DNA from: Candidatus Roizmanbacteria bacterium
GTDB lineage: Bacteria; Patescibacteriota; Microgenomatia; GCA-001788215; 2-01-FULL-40-14
DNA: 26,329 nucleotides
NCBI GenBank assembly: GCA_016203755.1
Contig: JACQMD010000098.1
Coordinates: 1-26,329 of the forward strand
Direction: 5' to 3'
A program made the position numbers and the translations under genes. The notes below the pieces were generated by a model, which searched no databases, was not told where the DNA came from, and worked only from the letters and a program-made list of their open reading frames with translations. Each line of letters starts with the position of its first letter. The stretch's first letter is position 1. Below are positions 16,711-23,760 of this stretch, piece after piece.

Positions 16711-17452
16711 ACCGTCCACGCATATCATCAATCTTAATACGAAGAAGATCTATAAAGCCTTCCCATGAATCGCGAAGAGGGCTTACACGTCTGGTTTCAA
16801 CATAATTCCATACTACGGGGACCTCTTTAATGCGATACCCGAGTTTTTGCGCAAGGAAAAGAAGTTCAACATCAAACCCTGCAGTTACGTGCGAACCCTC
16901 TATAGTTTTTCTGTTTTTGTACAGGCGAAGTTTTTTAAACAAAGGATGTGCAATTTCTTTTTTAAACGCTTTAAATCCACACTGTGTATCATGAATAGTA
17001 ATCCCAAGCAGCAGACTTCGAAGCATGATAAATCCGCGCGCCATCACAATTCGGGATAACGGAGCACCTCTGCGTTCATCCCGCCGCGAACCAATAACAA
17101 TGTCGTGTGTCTTAAAAAAGGGCAGCAGACGGGTACATTCCGAAAGTGGCGTGGCTTGATCTAAATCGGAAAATAGAATGATTTTTCCCTTAGCTTGTAA
17201 TATTCCCGTTATGACAGCACGGGCTTTTCCTTGATGAGAATTCTTAACAAGCGAAAAGTGTGGTTTCTTTCCGATGAATTCTTCAATCAATTCACAACTT
17301 CTGTCTGTTGACCCATCATCTACCACGATGACTTCAGACGTGTATGATTGTTTCCGTAAGAATTCGTAAATTGCCCTCAGCACTCCTCGTTCAATGTTAC
17401 GTTCTTCGTTGTAGCAGGGCATAACAACAGATAGGTATGGGTCGCTTCGCAT
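16703..17452 (-). CDS. Polyprenyl-phosphate sugar synthase-like GT2 (DPM1/ALG5-like)
   Basis: This is a second lipid-linked-sugar synthase. The 249 residues contain SVVMPCYNEERN (8-19), VIVVDDGSTD (41-50), the catalytic SDLDQATP (95-102), IGSRRDERRGAP (120-131), DTQCGFKAF (155-163), GFDVELLFLA (192-201) and VPVVWNYVE (211-219). No membrane segments are seen after the GT-A domain. It is predicted to load a hexose on polyprenyl phosphate at the cytoplasmic face. Its stop lies inside the start of the GT87-like gene (8-nt overlap), and its start is 16 nt after the preceding PMT-like gene, so a donor-plus-acceptor-enzyme pairing is likely. It differs at several motifs from the synthase ending at 4147, suggesting a different NDP-sugar or timing. 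Confidence 0.88.
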   Translation of the reverse strand: MRSDPYLSVVMPCYNEERNIERGVLRAIYEFLRKQSYTSEVIVVDDGSTDRSCELIEEFIGKKPHFSLVKNSHQGKARAVITGILQAKGKIILFSDLDQATPLSECTRLLPFFKTHDIVIGSRRDERRGAPLSRIVMARGFIMLRSLLLGITIHDTQCGFKAFKKEIAHPLFKKLRLYKNRKTIEGSHVTAGFDVELLFLAQKLGYRIKEVPVVWNYVETRRVSPLRDSWEGFIDLLRIKIDDMRGRYD

Positions 17453-17468
17453 GAGGATATTCTACCAT

Positions 17469-19007
17469 TTACCCTTGATAATGAACAAGCTTGAGGACTT
17501 TGAGTACTCCAACTTCCCATTCTCCTACAATCTCCGCCTGACCAAAACCGGCAATTTCCCATAGTGAATGACCGAGAGGTTTACAACTGGGGACTTCACA
17601 AATGATGAGTAATTGATCTGTGACGGTAGATCTTCCCGGATCGTTATCAAAATTCTCAATCGTAACTGGTGGATTTCCCCAAATTTCTAAAAAATAGCGA
17701 TATCCGTGGTCTGAATTACTGCTGGTGATTAAGGCGAAGTTGAATGGTTTACCCGCTGCTTCACGAAAAACAAATTCGGCAGCAGATCGTACTTGAGCAA
17801 GTTGCCGGTTTGGCGCACTCAGAAATGGGCGACCGGACCAATTCAACAAGACTAAACCTGCTGTTGCGACAACTGCAAGAGGTATGAGTAGTTTCTTTTT
17901 TCCGATCTGCTGCAGTAACCACCCGGTCATAAGGAATGGGAATGGAAAGAGTATGGCAAGATAATAATCATAGATTGCACGCTGATAGAAAGAAAATAGT
18001 CCTATACCAAAAACTACCCAAAGGAATACTAACAGGTACTGTTTGTTTCTCGTATAATACAGATGGTACAGAAGAAGGAAAAAGGAACCAGCCAATGTGA
18101 TCACAACTGCACTATTCCACCACCACAGGAGTGTTTGATCAAATCTTCCGTACTGTTCCGGTGGCGGAGAGTAAAATACAAGACGTCCGAAAAGTCGAAA
18201 CACAATATCGGAAAGCACCATTCCTTCTTTTCCGGTATAGGCAACTTCTTTTCCTGCAGTCAAAAATTGTATCACCGTTCTTGTATTAGGAAATCTATTT
18301 TTGATTTCAAATCCAACAAAGGGCAACAACATCATCATTGCACCTGCAATAATTGCTACCAAAGACACCCTACTAAAACTTGGTGGACGACATATCAGCA
18401 AATAGACGAATCCAACAGGGATTAAAAACATAAATAGGTAATGAAGCTGCAATCCCGTACCTATACAAATCCCGGTTACGAGATACCATCGTATTGTATT
18501 CTGCGAAGTTGCCTTCCAGAGAGAAAAAATATAGAGAATGGCAAAAAAAGGGACGATATTGGGATTCCAGGAAGAACGTGAGTAGGCAATAGTGAGGGGA
18601 GAAAGCGCGTAAAGAAACGAAGCGATAAATCCGGTCACCGTTCCAAATAACTCCTTCCCTGTCCAATAGACAAGCGCAATGGTCGCTATACCAAACAACG
18701 CAACCATCACCGCTGGACCCACGGGATTCAGGTTAAAAATCCATAAGAACGGTGTCATGAAGTAATAATAGATGGGTCCGAGGAAAAATCCGCCGACTGA
18801 GGCGGTCGGACCTAAAAAGGGTATATCGTGATCAACAATGAACCGTTTGACAATGAGCACATCACGACCTTCATCCCCTAAAAAAGTCATGTACTCTGAA
18901 ATTCTCCATAACCGAAGGATCGCACCTATGGTGAGAATAAAAAAAAGAATTATGAGCGATGCCTGGTTAGTCTTTCGCCACTGTTGTATTCGGAATAAAA
19001 CTGTCAT
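17469..19007 (-). CDS. PMT/ArnT-like GT-C glycosyltransferase (GT39/GT83 type), copy D
   Basis: This is a 512-residue polytopic membrane protein with an N-terminal helix (about 18-33). The PMT hallmark is in TFLGDEGRDVLIVKRF (41-56), followed by a Gly-rich ASVGGFFLGPIYYYFMTPF segment and SPLTIAYSRSSWNPN, both family-typical. About ten membrane helices and a C-terminal soluble part follow. The GDEGRD form of the motif is common among bacterial PMT-like proteins and differs from the QDE, WDE and TDE forms of the other three copies here. The ATG overlaps the TGA of the upstream cupin gene. Predicted role: transfer of a polyprenyl-linked sugar on the outer face. Acceptor unknown. Confidence 0.87.
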   Translation of the reverse strand: MTVLFRIQQWRKTNQASLIILFFILTIGAILRLWRISEYMTFLGDEGRDVLIVKRFIVDHDIPFLGPTASVGGFFLGPIYYYFMTPFLWIFNLNPVGPAVMVALFGIATIALVYWTGKELFGTVTGFIASFLYALSPLTIAYSRSSWNPNIVPFFAILYIFSLWKATSQNTIRWYLVTGICIGTGLQLHYLFMFLIPVGFVYLLICRPPSFSRVSLVAIIAGAMMMLLPFVGFEIKNRFPNTRTVIQFLTAGKEVAYTGKEGMVLSDIVFRLFGRLVFYSPPPEQYGRFDQTLLWWWNSAVVITLAGSFFLLLYHLYYTRNKQYLLVFLWVVFGIGLFSFYQRAIYDYYLAILFPFPFLMTGWLLQQIGKKKLLIPLAVVATAGLVLLNWSGRPFLSAPNRQLAQVRSAAEFVFREAAGKPFNFALITSSNSDHGYRYFLEIWGNPPVTIENFDNDPGRSTVTDQLLIICEVPSCKPLGHSLWEIAGFGQAEIVGEWEVGVLKVLKLVHYQG

Positions 19008-19303
19008 TGCCGAGTGAGCAATGTAAGCATTGTTGATTTTCCAGATGCAATCCGTGCAATAATCAACTTAAATGGAGTAGTTCCTTTGTTCGTCAGAACA
19101 TAACCTCGATTACGCGGAATAAGTATATAATCATTGATTGATACGGAAAGCTTCGTTTCTCCTGATTGTAACTCTCCCTCCCCTTCAATACACATCAACA
19201 TTTCCTCATTCTCTTCATTCTGAGGAGAAAATAACTGAGTATTTTTTTTACGGAGTTGAGCATATTTGATACTGGTAAGTTTTCCGCCATGAACATTATT
19301 CAT
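19004..19303 (-). CDS. Small cupin-fold protein without the usual metal-binding histidines
   Basis: The 99-residue product fits a single cupin domain: EENEEMLMCIEGEGELQSGE (motif 1 region), then INDYILIPRNRGYVLTNKGT (motif 2 region) with the expected Pro-Arg-Asn turn. The histidines that bind metal in active cupins are absent: motif 1 has Glu and Met where HxH is expected, and motif 2 has Tyr. It may be a sugar-binding or regulatory protein rather than an enzyme. The ATG at 19303 has GGAAGG 9 nt upstream; an ATG at 19312 that makes an ATGA overlap with the preceding gene is the main alternative, and a TTG at 19330 is less likely. Its stop overlaps the PMT-like gene by 4 nt. Confidence 0.75.
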   Translation of the reverse strand: MNNVHGGKLTSIKYAQLRKKNTQLFSPQNEENEEMLMCIEGEGELQSGETKLSVSINDYILIPRNRGYVLTNKGTTPFKLIIARIASGKSTMLTLLTRQ

Positions 19304-19308
19304 ATAGA

Positions 19309-20439
19309 TCATCCTTCCGATTGTTTCCAAATAAATCGATTGTACATAAAATAACTGTACGGGACGATAAACACAATAACCGCAAGAACTAGGAAGATAA
19401 GACGTGTTTCGTCACCGAAAAATGACGTGCCAATCCCGACGACAAGTCCTTGAATCACCACTGCTCCAATAGCAACAGTGTTGAAGTGAAAGAATTTTTT
19501 CATAAGGCTTTTCTTCTGGCGTATCCGCTTATACGAGAATGTCCAGAAGTTATTGAAGAAAAAATTTGATGTAATAGCAAATTCAGCTCCAATTGACGCG
19601 GCAATACCTGGTGATAACCCCATGCGATAGAATGCTTCAAGTCCGATCGTATTAATCAAAAAACCAGTAAAACCAACAATGCAAAACCGAATGAATGAAG
19701 AGTTATAAAGAACATACCGCAATACTCCAGGTATATATTCGTACGCAATGAATTTGGAAGTACCATATTTGCGATCGATGAAGTTAAGCGGTACTTCAGC
19801 AACAGTAAACCCATGTTGCATGACACGATGGAGAAATGCTGCTTGAAAGGTATAACCAGCATATTGCTCAAGACCAGCGCTTACCGAAATGAATACGGAT
19901 GATCTGATCGCACGGAATCCGCTACTCCACTCATGAATCCGTGGAATCATTAGTCCAAAACGAATAATTAAATTGCCCACAATTGAGTAGAGTTTCCGAT
20001 TCCATGCCCAGTCGGCAGGGATAGAACCACCTTGTATATAACGACTCCCAATGACCAAATCTGCTCCTTCCTCGATTTTACGTAAAAACTGTGGAATAAG
20101 TTTTGGAGGATGTGATAAATCAGCATCCATTTCAAACAGAATCGCAGCCTGCATGTGATCAATTGCGTAGTGCATTCCACGCACATATGCTGCACCAAGA
20201 CCCTTTTTTTCTCCCGCTAACAAGGTGATATTGTGAAATTTTCTCTTTAGGCTGTGAACCTTTTTTGCAGTTCCGTCAGGAGAATTATCATCAACTACCA
20301 GAATTGAGAATACATAGCGTTTTTCTTGTTCGAAAATTGTTTGAAGCGCCGTAATCAGAGGTTCAATACTATCTACTTCGTTGTAGGTGGGGAGAATAAT
20401 AACAACTTTTGCATTGTTGCTGATTTTGGCATTGTGCAT
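19309..20439 (-). CDS. DPM1-like polyprenyl-phosphate mannosyltransferase fused to a GtrA-type membrane domain
   Basis: This is a two-domain, 376-residue protein. Residues 11-230 form a DPM1-type GT-A domain: IILPTYNEVDSI (14-25), LVVDDNSPDGT (47-57), GEKKGLGAAYVRG (76-88), the catalytic EMDADLSHPP (103-112), GSRYIQGG (131-138), WSSGFRA (171-177) and DRKYGTSKF (222-230). Residues 250-372 form a four-helix GtrA-like domain with NFFFNNFWTF (292-301). Such fusions are thought to make polyprenyl-phosphate sugar and help it cross the membrane for GT-C enzymes. The frame reaches a TTG at 20478 inside the upstream gene; the ATG at 20439, 20 nt past that gene's stop, is more plausible. Three copies of a 7-bp unit lie around this start. 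Confidence 0.9.
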   Translation of the reverse strand: MHNAKISNNAKVVIILPTYNEVDSIEPLITALQTIFEQEKRYVFSILVVDDNSPDGTAKKVHSLKRKFHNITLLAGEKKGLGAAYVRGMHYAIDHMQAAILFEMDADLSHPPKLIPQFLRKIEEGADLVIGSRYIQGGSIPADWAWNRKLYSIVGNLIIRFGLMIPRIHEWSSGFRAIRSSVFISVSAGLEQYAGYTFQAAFLHRVMQHGFTVAEVPLNFIDRKYGTSKFIAYEYIPGVLRYVLYNSSFIRFCIVGFTGFLINTIGLEAFYRMGLSPGIAASIGAEFAITSNFFFNNFWTFSYKRIRQKKSLMKKFFHFNTVAIGAVVIQGLVVGIGTSFFGDETRLIFLVLAVIVFIVPYSYFMYNRFIWKQSEG

Positions 20440-20442
20440 TGT
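20411..20442. repeat. Short 7-bp repeat around the DPM1-GtrA start codon
   Basis: On the plus strand GCATTGT occurs at 20411-20417, and twice in tandem at 20429-20435 and 20436-20442. The last copy spans the likely ATG at 20439. It is shorter and less regular than the array in the GT87-like gene, but has the same unit length and the same position in its gene. Confidence 0.6.
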
Positions 20443-20459
20443 GAATAATAGCTGAAGCG

Positions 20460-21419
20460 TTATACCCGTTCTCGCCAATACTGCAAAAGATCCTCGAGAG
20501 TTTTCTCAAAGGGAATCTCCGGTTTCCAGCCAGTTTTGTTTCGGAATTTCGTGGAGTCACCGAGCAATAACTCTACATCAGATGGTCTCATTCGTTTTTC
20601 ATCTTGGGCAACAGTAATTTGTTTTTTACTCATCTTGATAAGCATGTGTAATACCTCTTTAATTTGCCATGCACGGCCGCTGGCTATATTGTATACGTCG
20701 CCTGGCTCGCATTGTTGAACAGCAAGAAGATATGCCCGAACCATGTCACGAACATCGGTAAAATCTCGAAATGATTCCAAGTTGCCTACCTCAATAACTG
20801 GTTTCTTTTTCCCTACCTCAATAAGCGCTACCTGCTTAGCAAAGGTTGAACAAACATAGACGTCTCCCTGTCGCGGACCGGTATGATTAAAACCACGGGT
20901 ACGAATGATCTTCATGCCGTAACTTTTGAAGTACTGATATCCCAAAAAATCCATGGCAATCTTTGAGACGGCATATGTTGAAAGCGGCCGAAGTTCGTTC
21001 TGTTCGGTAATGGGAGTTTCATGTTTTTGTACCAGTCCGTATTCTTCTGATGAACAGGCAATTTGAATAACAGGATTAATTTCTACTCTTCGAACCGCCT
21101 CAAACAGGTGAATGGTTCCGATAACATTTGATTCCATTGTTGTTGCAGGACTACTCCAGGAGGTCGGAACAAAGGCTTGTGCGCCTAAGTGGAATATATA
21201 ATCAGGTTTGACGTCAGATAGTACGGTCGAGAGACTATGGGAATCAATAAGATCTGCATCGTATAATTTTAGCTGATCGAGAATATGATCAATGTGTTCA
21301 GTTTTGCTTCGAGGACGAGTGGTGGCAAACACATCATATCCTTCTTTCAAAAGAAGTTCGGCAAGGTGTGAACCCGCAAATCCCGTAATACCCGTAATCA
21401 ATGCTTTTTTTGTTTTCAT
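20460..21419 (-). CDS. GDP-mannose 4,6-dehydratase-like SDR (Gmd/Rmd family)
   Basis: This is an extended short-chain dehydrogenase/reductase, 319 residues. It has the Rossmann motif GITGFAGSH (10-18), an NADP-type TTRPRSK (33-39), CSSEEYG (122-128) with a Glu where 4,6-dehydratases carry one, the catalytic YAVSK (149-153) and GFNHTGPRQ (176-184). RDFTDVRDMVRAY further on is shared by the dehydratase and by GDP-4-keto-6-deoxymannose reductase. I favour dehydratase, because the reductase usually has GD in place of the SEE motif. The product would be GDP-4-keto-6-deoxymannose, a precursor of GDP-rhamnose, fucose or perosamine-type sugars. Its start is 3 nt from the ugd stop. No separate reductase or aminotransferase for this branch is visible in the window. 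Confidence 0.78.
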   Translation of the reverse strand: MKTKKALITGITGFAGSHLAELLLKEGYDVFATTRPRSKTEHIDHILDQLKLYDADLIDSHSLSTVLSDVKPDYIFHLGAQAFVPTSWSSPATTMESNVIGTIHLFEAVRRVEINPVIQIACSSEEYGLVQKHETPITEQNELRPLSTYAVSKIAMDFLGYQYFKSYGMKIIRTRGFNHTGPRQGDVYVCSTFAKQVALIEVGKKKPVIEVGNLESFRDFTDVRDMVRAYLLAVQQCEPGDVYNIASGRAWQIKEVLHMLIKMSKKQITVAQDEKRMRPSDVELLLGDSTKFRNKTGWKPEIPFEKTLEDLLQYWRERV

Positions 21420-21422
21420 TCT

Positions 21423-22733
21423 TTATATTCGCCCAACACCGACGTATGAAAATCCAAGTTGTTTGACTTTTTCAGGATCGTAAATATTACGACCATCCAC
21501 GAGCACTGGTTTCTTCATGAGTTTTGCAACTTTGACAAGGTCCAAATGAAGAAATTCATTCCACTCTGTTATGATAACAGCTACATCGGCCCCTGTCACT
21601 GCTTGGTAAGAATTTTCAGAGTATATCATATTTTTGAGTTCTTTTATAGGAAGTTGTTTTACTATTGGATCATAGACTTGTACGGTAAGTTTCGTTCGTG
21701 CACGCTTGAGCCTTTCGATGATTTTAAGAGATGGCGCCTCCCGCATATCATCGGTATCGGGCTTAAACGAGAGACCAAGCAAAGCTACCGTTTGACCTTC
21801 TCCTGTTTGAGATTTAGGCAGACGAGCCAAGATTTTTTCCGTAAGATGCTTGATTGCACGATCGTTAATACGCTCAACAGCTGTCAGTAAATCCATATTT
21901 TCTCCGTAATTCTCTCCAATTTTAATAAGCGCCTTTACGTCTTTGGGGAAACACGATCCTCCATATCCTGCACCGGGATACAAAAACCGCCTGCCAATAC
22001 GATTATCAAGTCCTACACCATTGAGTACTTCTTCGATATCTGCTCCGACTTTGTCGCAAAGTTGTGCAATCATATTGGCAAATGAGATTTTGGTCGCTAG
22101 AAGTGAGTTTGATGCATATTTAATCATTTCAGCAGATTCAATGCCGGTTAGCACACGTACTCCGCCGATTGGTTTATGAAATTCAACAAGTAGTTTTCGT
22201 GCCCGCGCCTCCTCGGTACCAATGACAACACGATCAGGTTCTAGCGTATCACTTATTCCAGTGCCTTCCCGCAAAAATTCTGGACACGAAGCAATAGAAA
22301 ACTTTGTCGACGGTACCTTCGCCTTGTCGGATATAATTTGTTTAATCTTTCTGTTCGTTCCTACCGGTACCGTACTTTTACAGGCTACAACAATATATTT
22401 CCGGATATGTTTTCCGATCATTTCAGCAACATTGAGTACACTACTTAAATCTGCCTCGCCATTGTTTTTGGGTGGAGTTCCAACCGCAATAAAAACAATA
22501 TCAGACTTGGGGATTGCTTCATTATAGTGTAACGTAAAATGAATCCTACCGGCATCAAGATTACGCTTGAGCATTTCAGCAAGTCCTGGTTCGTAAATAA
22601 TAGGATCACCCCTTGCAAGCCGCTTAATCTTGTCTGCCGTCCGGCCAATTACATACACGGTATTCCCTAGATCAGCAAATACCACAGCTGTAACAAGCCC
22701 GACATATCCGTGACCGACAATGGTAAGTGTCAT
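21423..22733 (-). CDS. ugd: UDP-glucose 6-dehydrogenase
   Basis: This enzyme oxidises UDP-glucose to UDP-glucuronate in the cytosol in two NAD(P)-dependent steps. The 436-residue length is standard. Domains in order: N-terminal Rossmann with GHGYVGLV (7-14), YEPGL (47-51), AVGTPP (83-88), STVPVGT (120-126) and CPEFLREG (150-157); the central helix region (about 200-290) with the catalytic cysteine Cys261 in YGGSCFPKD (257-265); and the C-terminal UDP-binding part with SFKPDTDDMREAPS. The usual acidic residue after the second beta strand (VDxD in homologues) is replaced by IGRT (29-32), which may change cofactor preference. The gene lies after a palindromic spacer and 3 nt before the Gmd-like gene. 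Confidence 0.93.
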   Translation of the reverse strand: MTLTIVGHGYVGLVTAVVFADLGNTVYVIGRTADKIKRLARGDPIIYEPGLAEMLKRNLDAGRIHFTLHYNEAIPKSDIVFIAVGTPPKNNGEADLSSVLNVAEMIGKHIRKYIVVACKSTVPVGTNRKIKQIISDKAKVPSTKFSIASCPEFLREGTGISDTLEPDRVVIGTEEARARKLLVEFHKPIGGVRVLTGIESAEMIKYASNSLLATKISFANMIAQLCDKVGADIEEVLNGVGLDNRIGRRFLYPGAGYGGSCFPKDVKALIKIGENYGENMDLLTAVERINDRAIKHLTEKILARLPKSQTGEGQTVALLGLSFKPDTDDMREAPSLKIIERLKRARTKLTVQVYDPIVKQLPIKELKNMIYSENSYQAVTGADVAVIITEWNEFLHLDLVKVAKLMKKPVLVDGRNIYDPEKVKQLGFSYVGVGRI

Positions 22734-22746
22734 AGATTAATTCTCA

Positions 22747-22830
22747 AATAACGCGAATTTCTCTCGAATGGATACGAATAGTTTGAATCTATTCGAGTAA
22801 ATTCGCATGACATTCGCGTTATTCACGAAT
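22747..22830. repeat. Palindromic ATTCG-rich intergenic element between rmlD and ugd
   Basis: A perfect 12-bp inverted repeat (AATAACGCGAAT at 22747-22758, its complement at 22812-22823) encloses nested arms: GCGAATTT (22753-22760) with AAATTCGC (22799-22806), and CGAATAG (22775-22781) with CTATTCG (22789-22795) around a 7-nt loop. GAAT/ATTC recurs throughout, and 22821-22830 is a near palindrome. The right arm covers the rmlD stop codon (TAA, 22819-22821). No T-run follows, so a classical intrinsic terminator is unlikely. A REP-like element, an RNA processing or stabilising hairpin, or a protein-binding site are possible. This 85-bp gap is the longest non-coding stretch in the window. Confidence 0.75.
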
Positions 22831-23760
22831 TAGTTTTAGGCCTTCCTCAAAGGTCTTCATTGATACGCCCAATGCGGTAATTTTTTCATTGGAGATGGCT
22901 AAATATCTTGGCCGTGGTGCACGGCCGCTGTAGTACTCTGTATTTGTCGTTTTTTCCAGCAATGTGCTATCATAACCAAAATGCTTCGCAATTGCAACAA
23001 CCGCCTCATATGAAGAAAGCGCCGTACTACCAACTAAATGATAAATTCCTTGTGCTTTTTTCTGAATCAACACGTCGAGCGCTCCTGCAATATCGGGAAC
23101 AAAGGTAGGGGTAAACAGATTATCAGTTATACAAGAAACTTTCTTTCTATTTGCCAGTCTGCTTTGGATATTCCGGACAAAATCTTTTTTTATGGTACTG
23201 GTTGTGCCATACGGATATGCAGGGCGCAGAATACTATAACTAGTAAGAAATTGTTGAACAATTTGCTCTCCCAAATATTTTGTCCTGCTATACCATGAAG
23301 TTGGATTCGGTTTATCTGATTCTATGTAGGCGGTACTTTTTGTTCCATCGAACACAAAATCAGTTGAGATGTAGATAAGCGTTTTATTATACTTCCGACA
23401 TGCCTCTACGATATTTTTTGTTCCAACAACATTGATCGCAAATGCAGTGTTTTTATCCATCCAGTTGCGCCATTCAACAGATTTTAAATCAAAACGTGTG
23501 ACTTCATTTGGATCTTGAAGATATTTCATATCTTCTTGTTTGTCCTTTTCACACCCATCAACATCAGCCTTTGCTGCCATGTGAAAAACAATTGGTGCAC
23601 CGCTTTTTTGTACCCGTTCAAAAATAACATTCCTATCCCGAATATCAACTCCGGTGTCGTAACTGAGATCTTCAAACGAATACTTTTCACCGAGAAGCTC
23701 GGTGATTTTTGATCCGATCATACCTGATAATCCGGTACCGATAATTTTTATCTTATCCAT
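22819..23760 (-). CDS. rmlD: dTDP-4-dehydrorhamnose reductase family protein
   Basis: Last step of dTDP-L-rhamnose synthesis: NAD(P)H reduction of dTDP-4-keto-rhamnose in the cytosol. The 313-residue protein has the Rossmann motif GTGLSGMIG (8-16), HMAAKADVDGCE (60-71), YISTDFVFDG (130-139), the catalytic YSRTK (157-161), RPAYPYG, and a C-terminal substrate part with PRPRYLAISNEKI. Compared with typical RmlD, about 30 extra residues (roughly 72-105, rich in Asp, Lys and Trp) lie between VDGCE and AFAINVVGT. The ATG overlaps the rmlB stop by 8 nt. The related methionine adenosyltransferase beta-type branch shares this fold, but the place directly after rmlB supports the rhamnose role. Confidence 0.85.
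   Translation of the reverse strand: MDKIKIIGTGLSGMIGSKITELLGEKYSFEDLSYDTGVDIRDRNVIFERVQKSGAPIVFHMAAKADVDGCEKDKQEDMKYLQDPNEVTRFDLKSVEWRNWMDKNTAFAINVVGTKNIVEACRKYNKTLIYISTDFVFDGTKSTAYIESDKPNPTSWYSRTKYLGEQIVQQFLTSYSILRPAYPYGTTSTIKKDFVRNIQSRLANRKKVSCITDNLFTPTFVPDIAGALDVLIQKKAQGIYHLVGSTALSSYEAVVAIAKHFGYDSTLLEKTTNTEYYSGRAPRPRYLAISNEKITALGVSMKTFEEGLKLIRE

Noticed and set aside
20440..20478. TTG start at 20478 for the DPM1-GtrA gene
   Set aside because: It would add 13 residues lacking family similarity inside the upstream gene; the ATG at 20439 fits the usual domain start.
21459..21890. 143-codon plus-strand frame opposite ugd
   Set aside because: It is the antisense of a conserved dehydrogenase; Cys/Phe-rich antisense translation with no start signal.
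22747..22830. Palindrome as a rho-independent terminator
   Set aside because: The stem is AT-rich and is not followed by a run of T on the coding strand, and ugd lies immediately downstream in the same direction.
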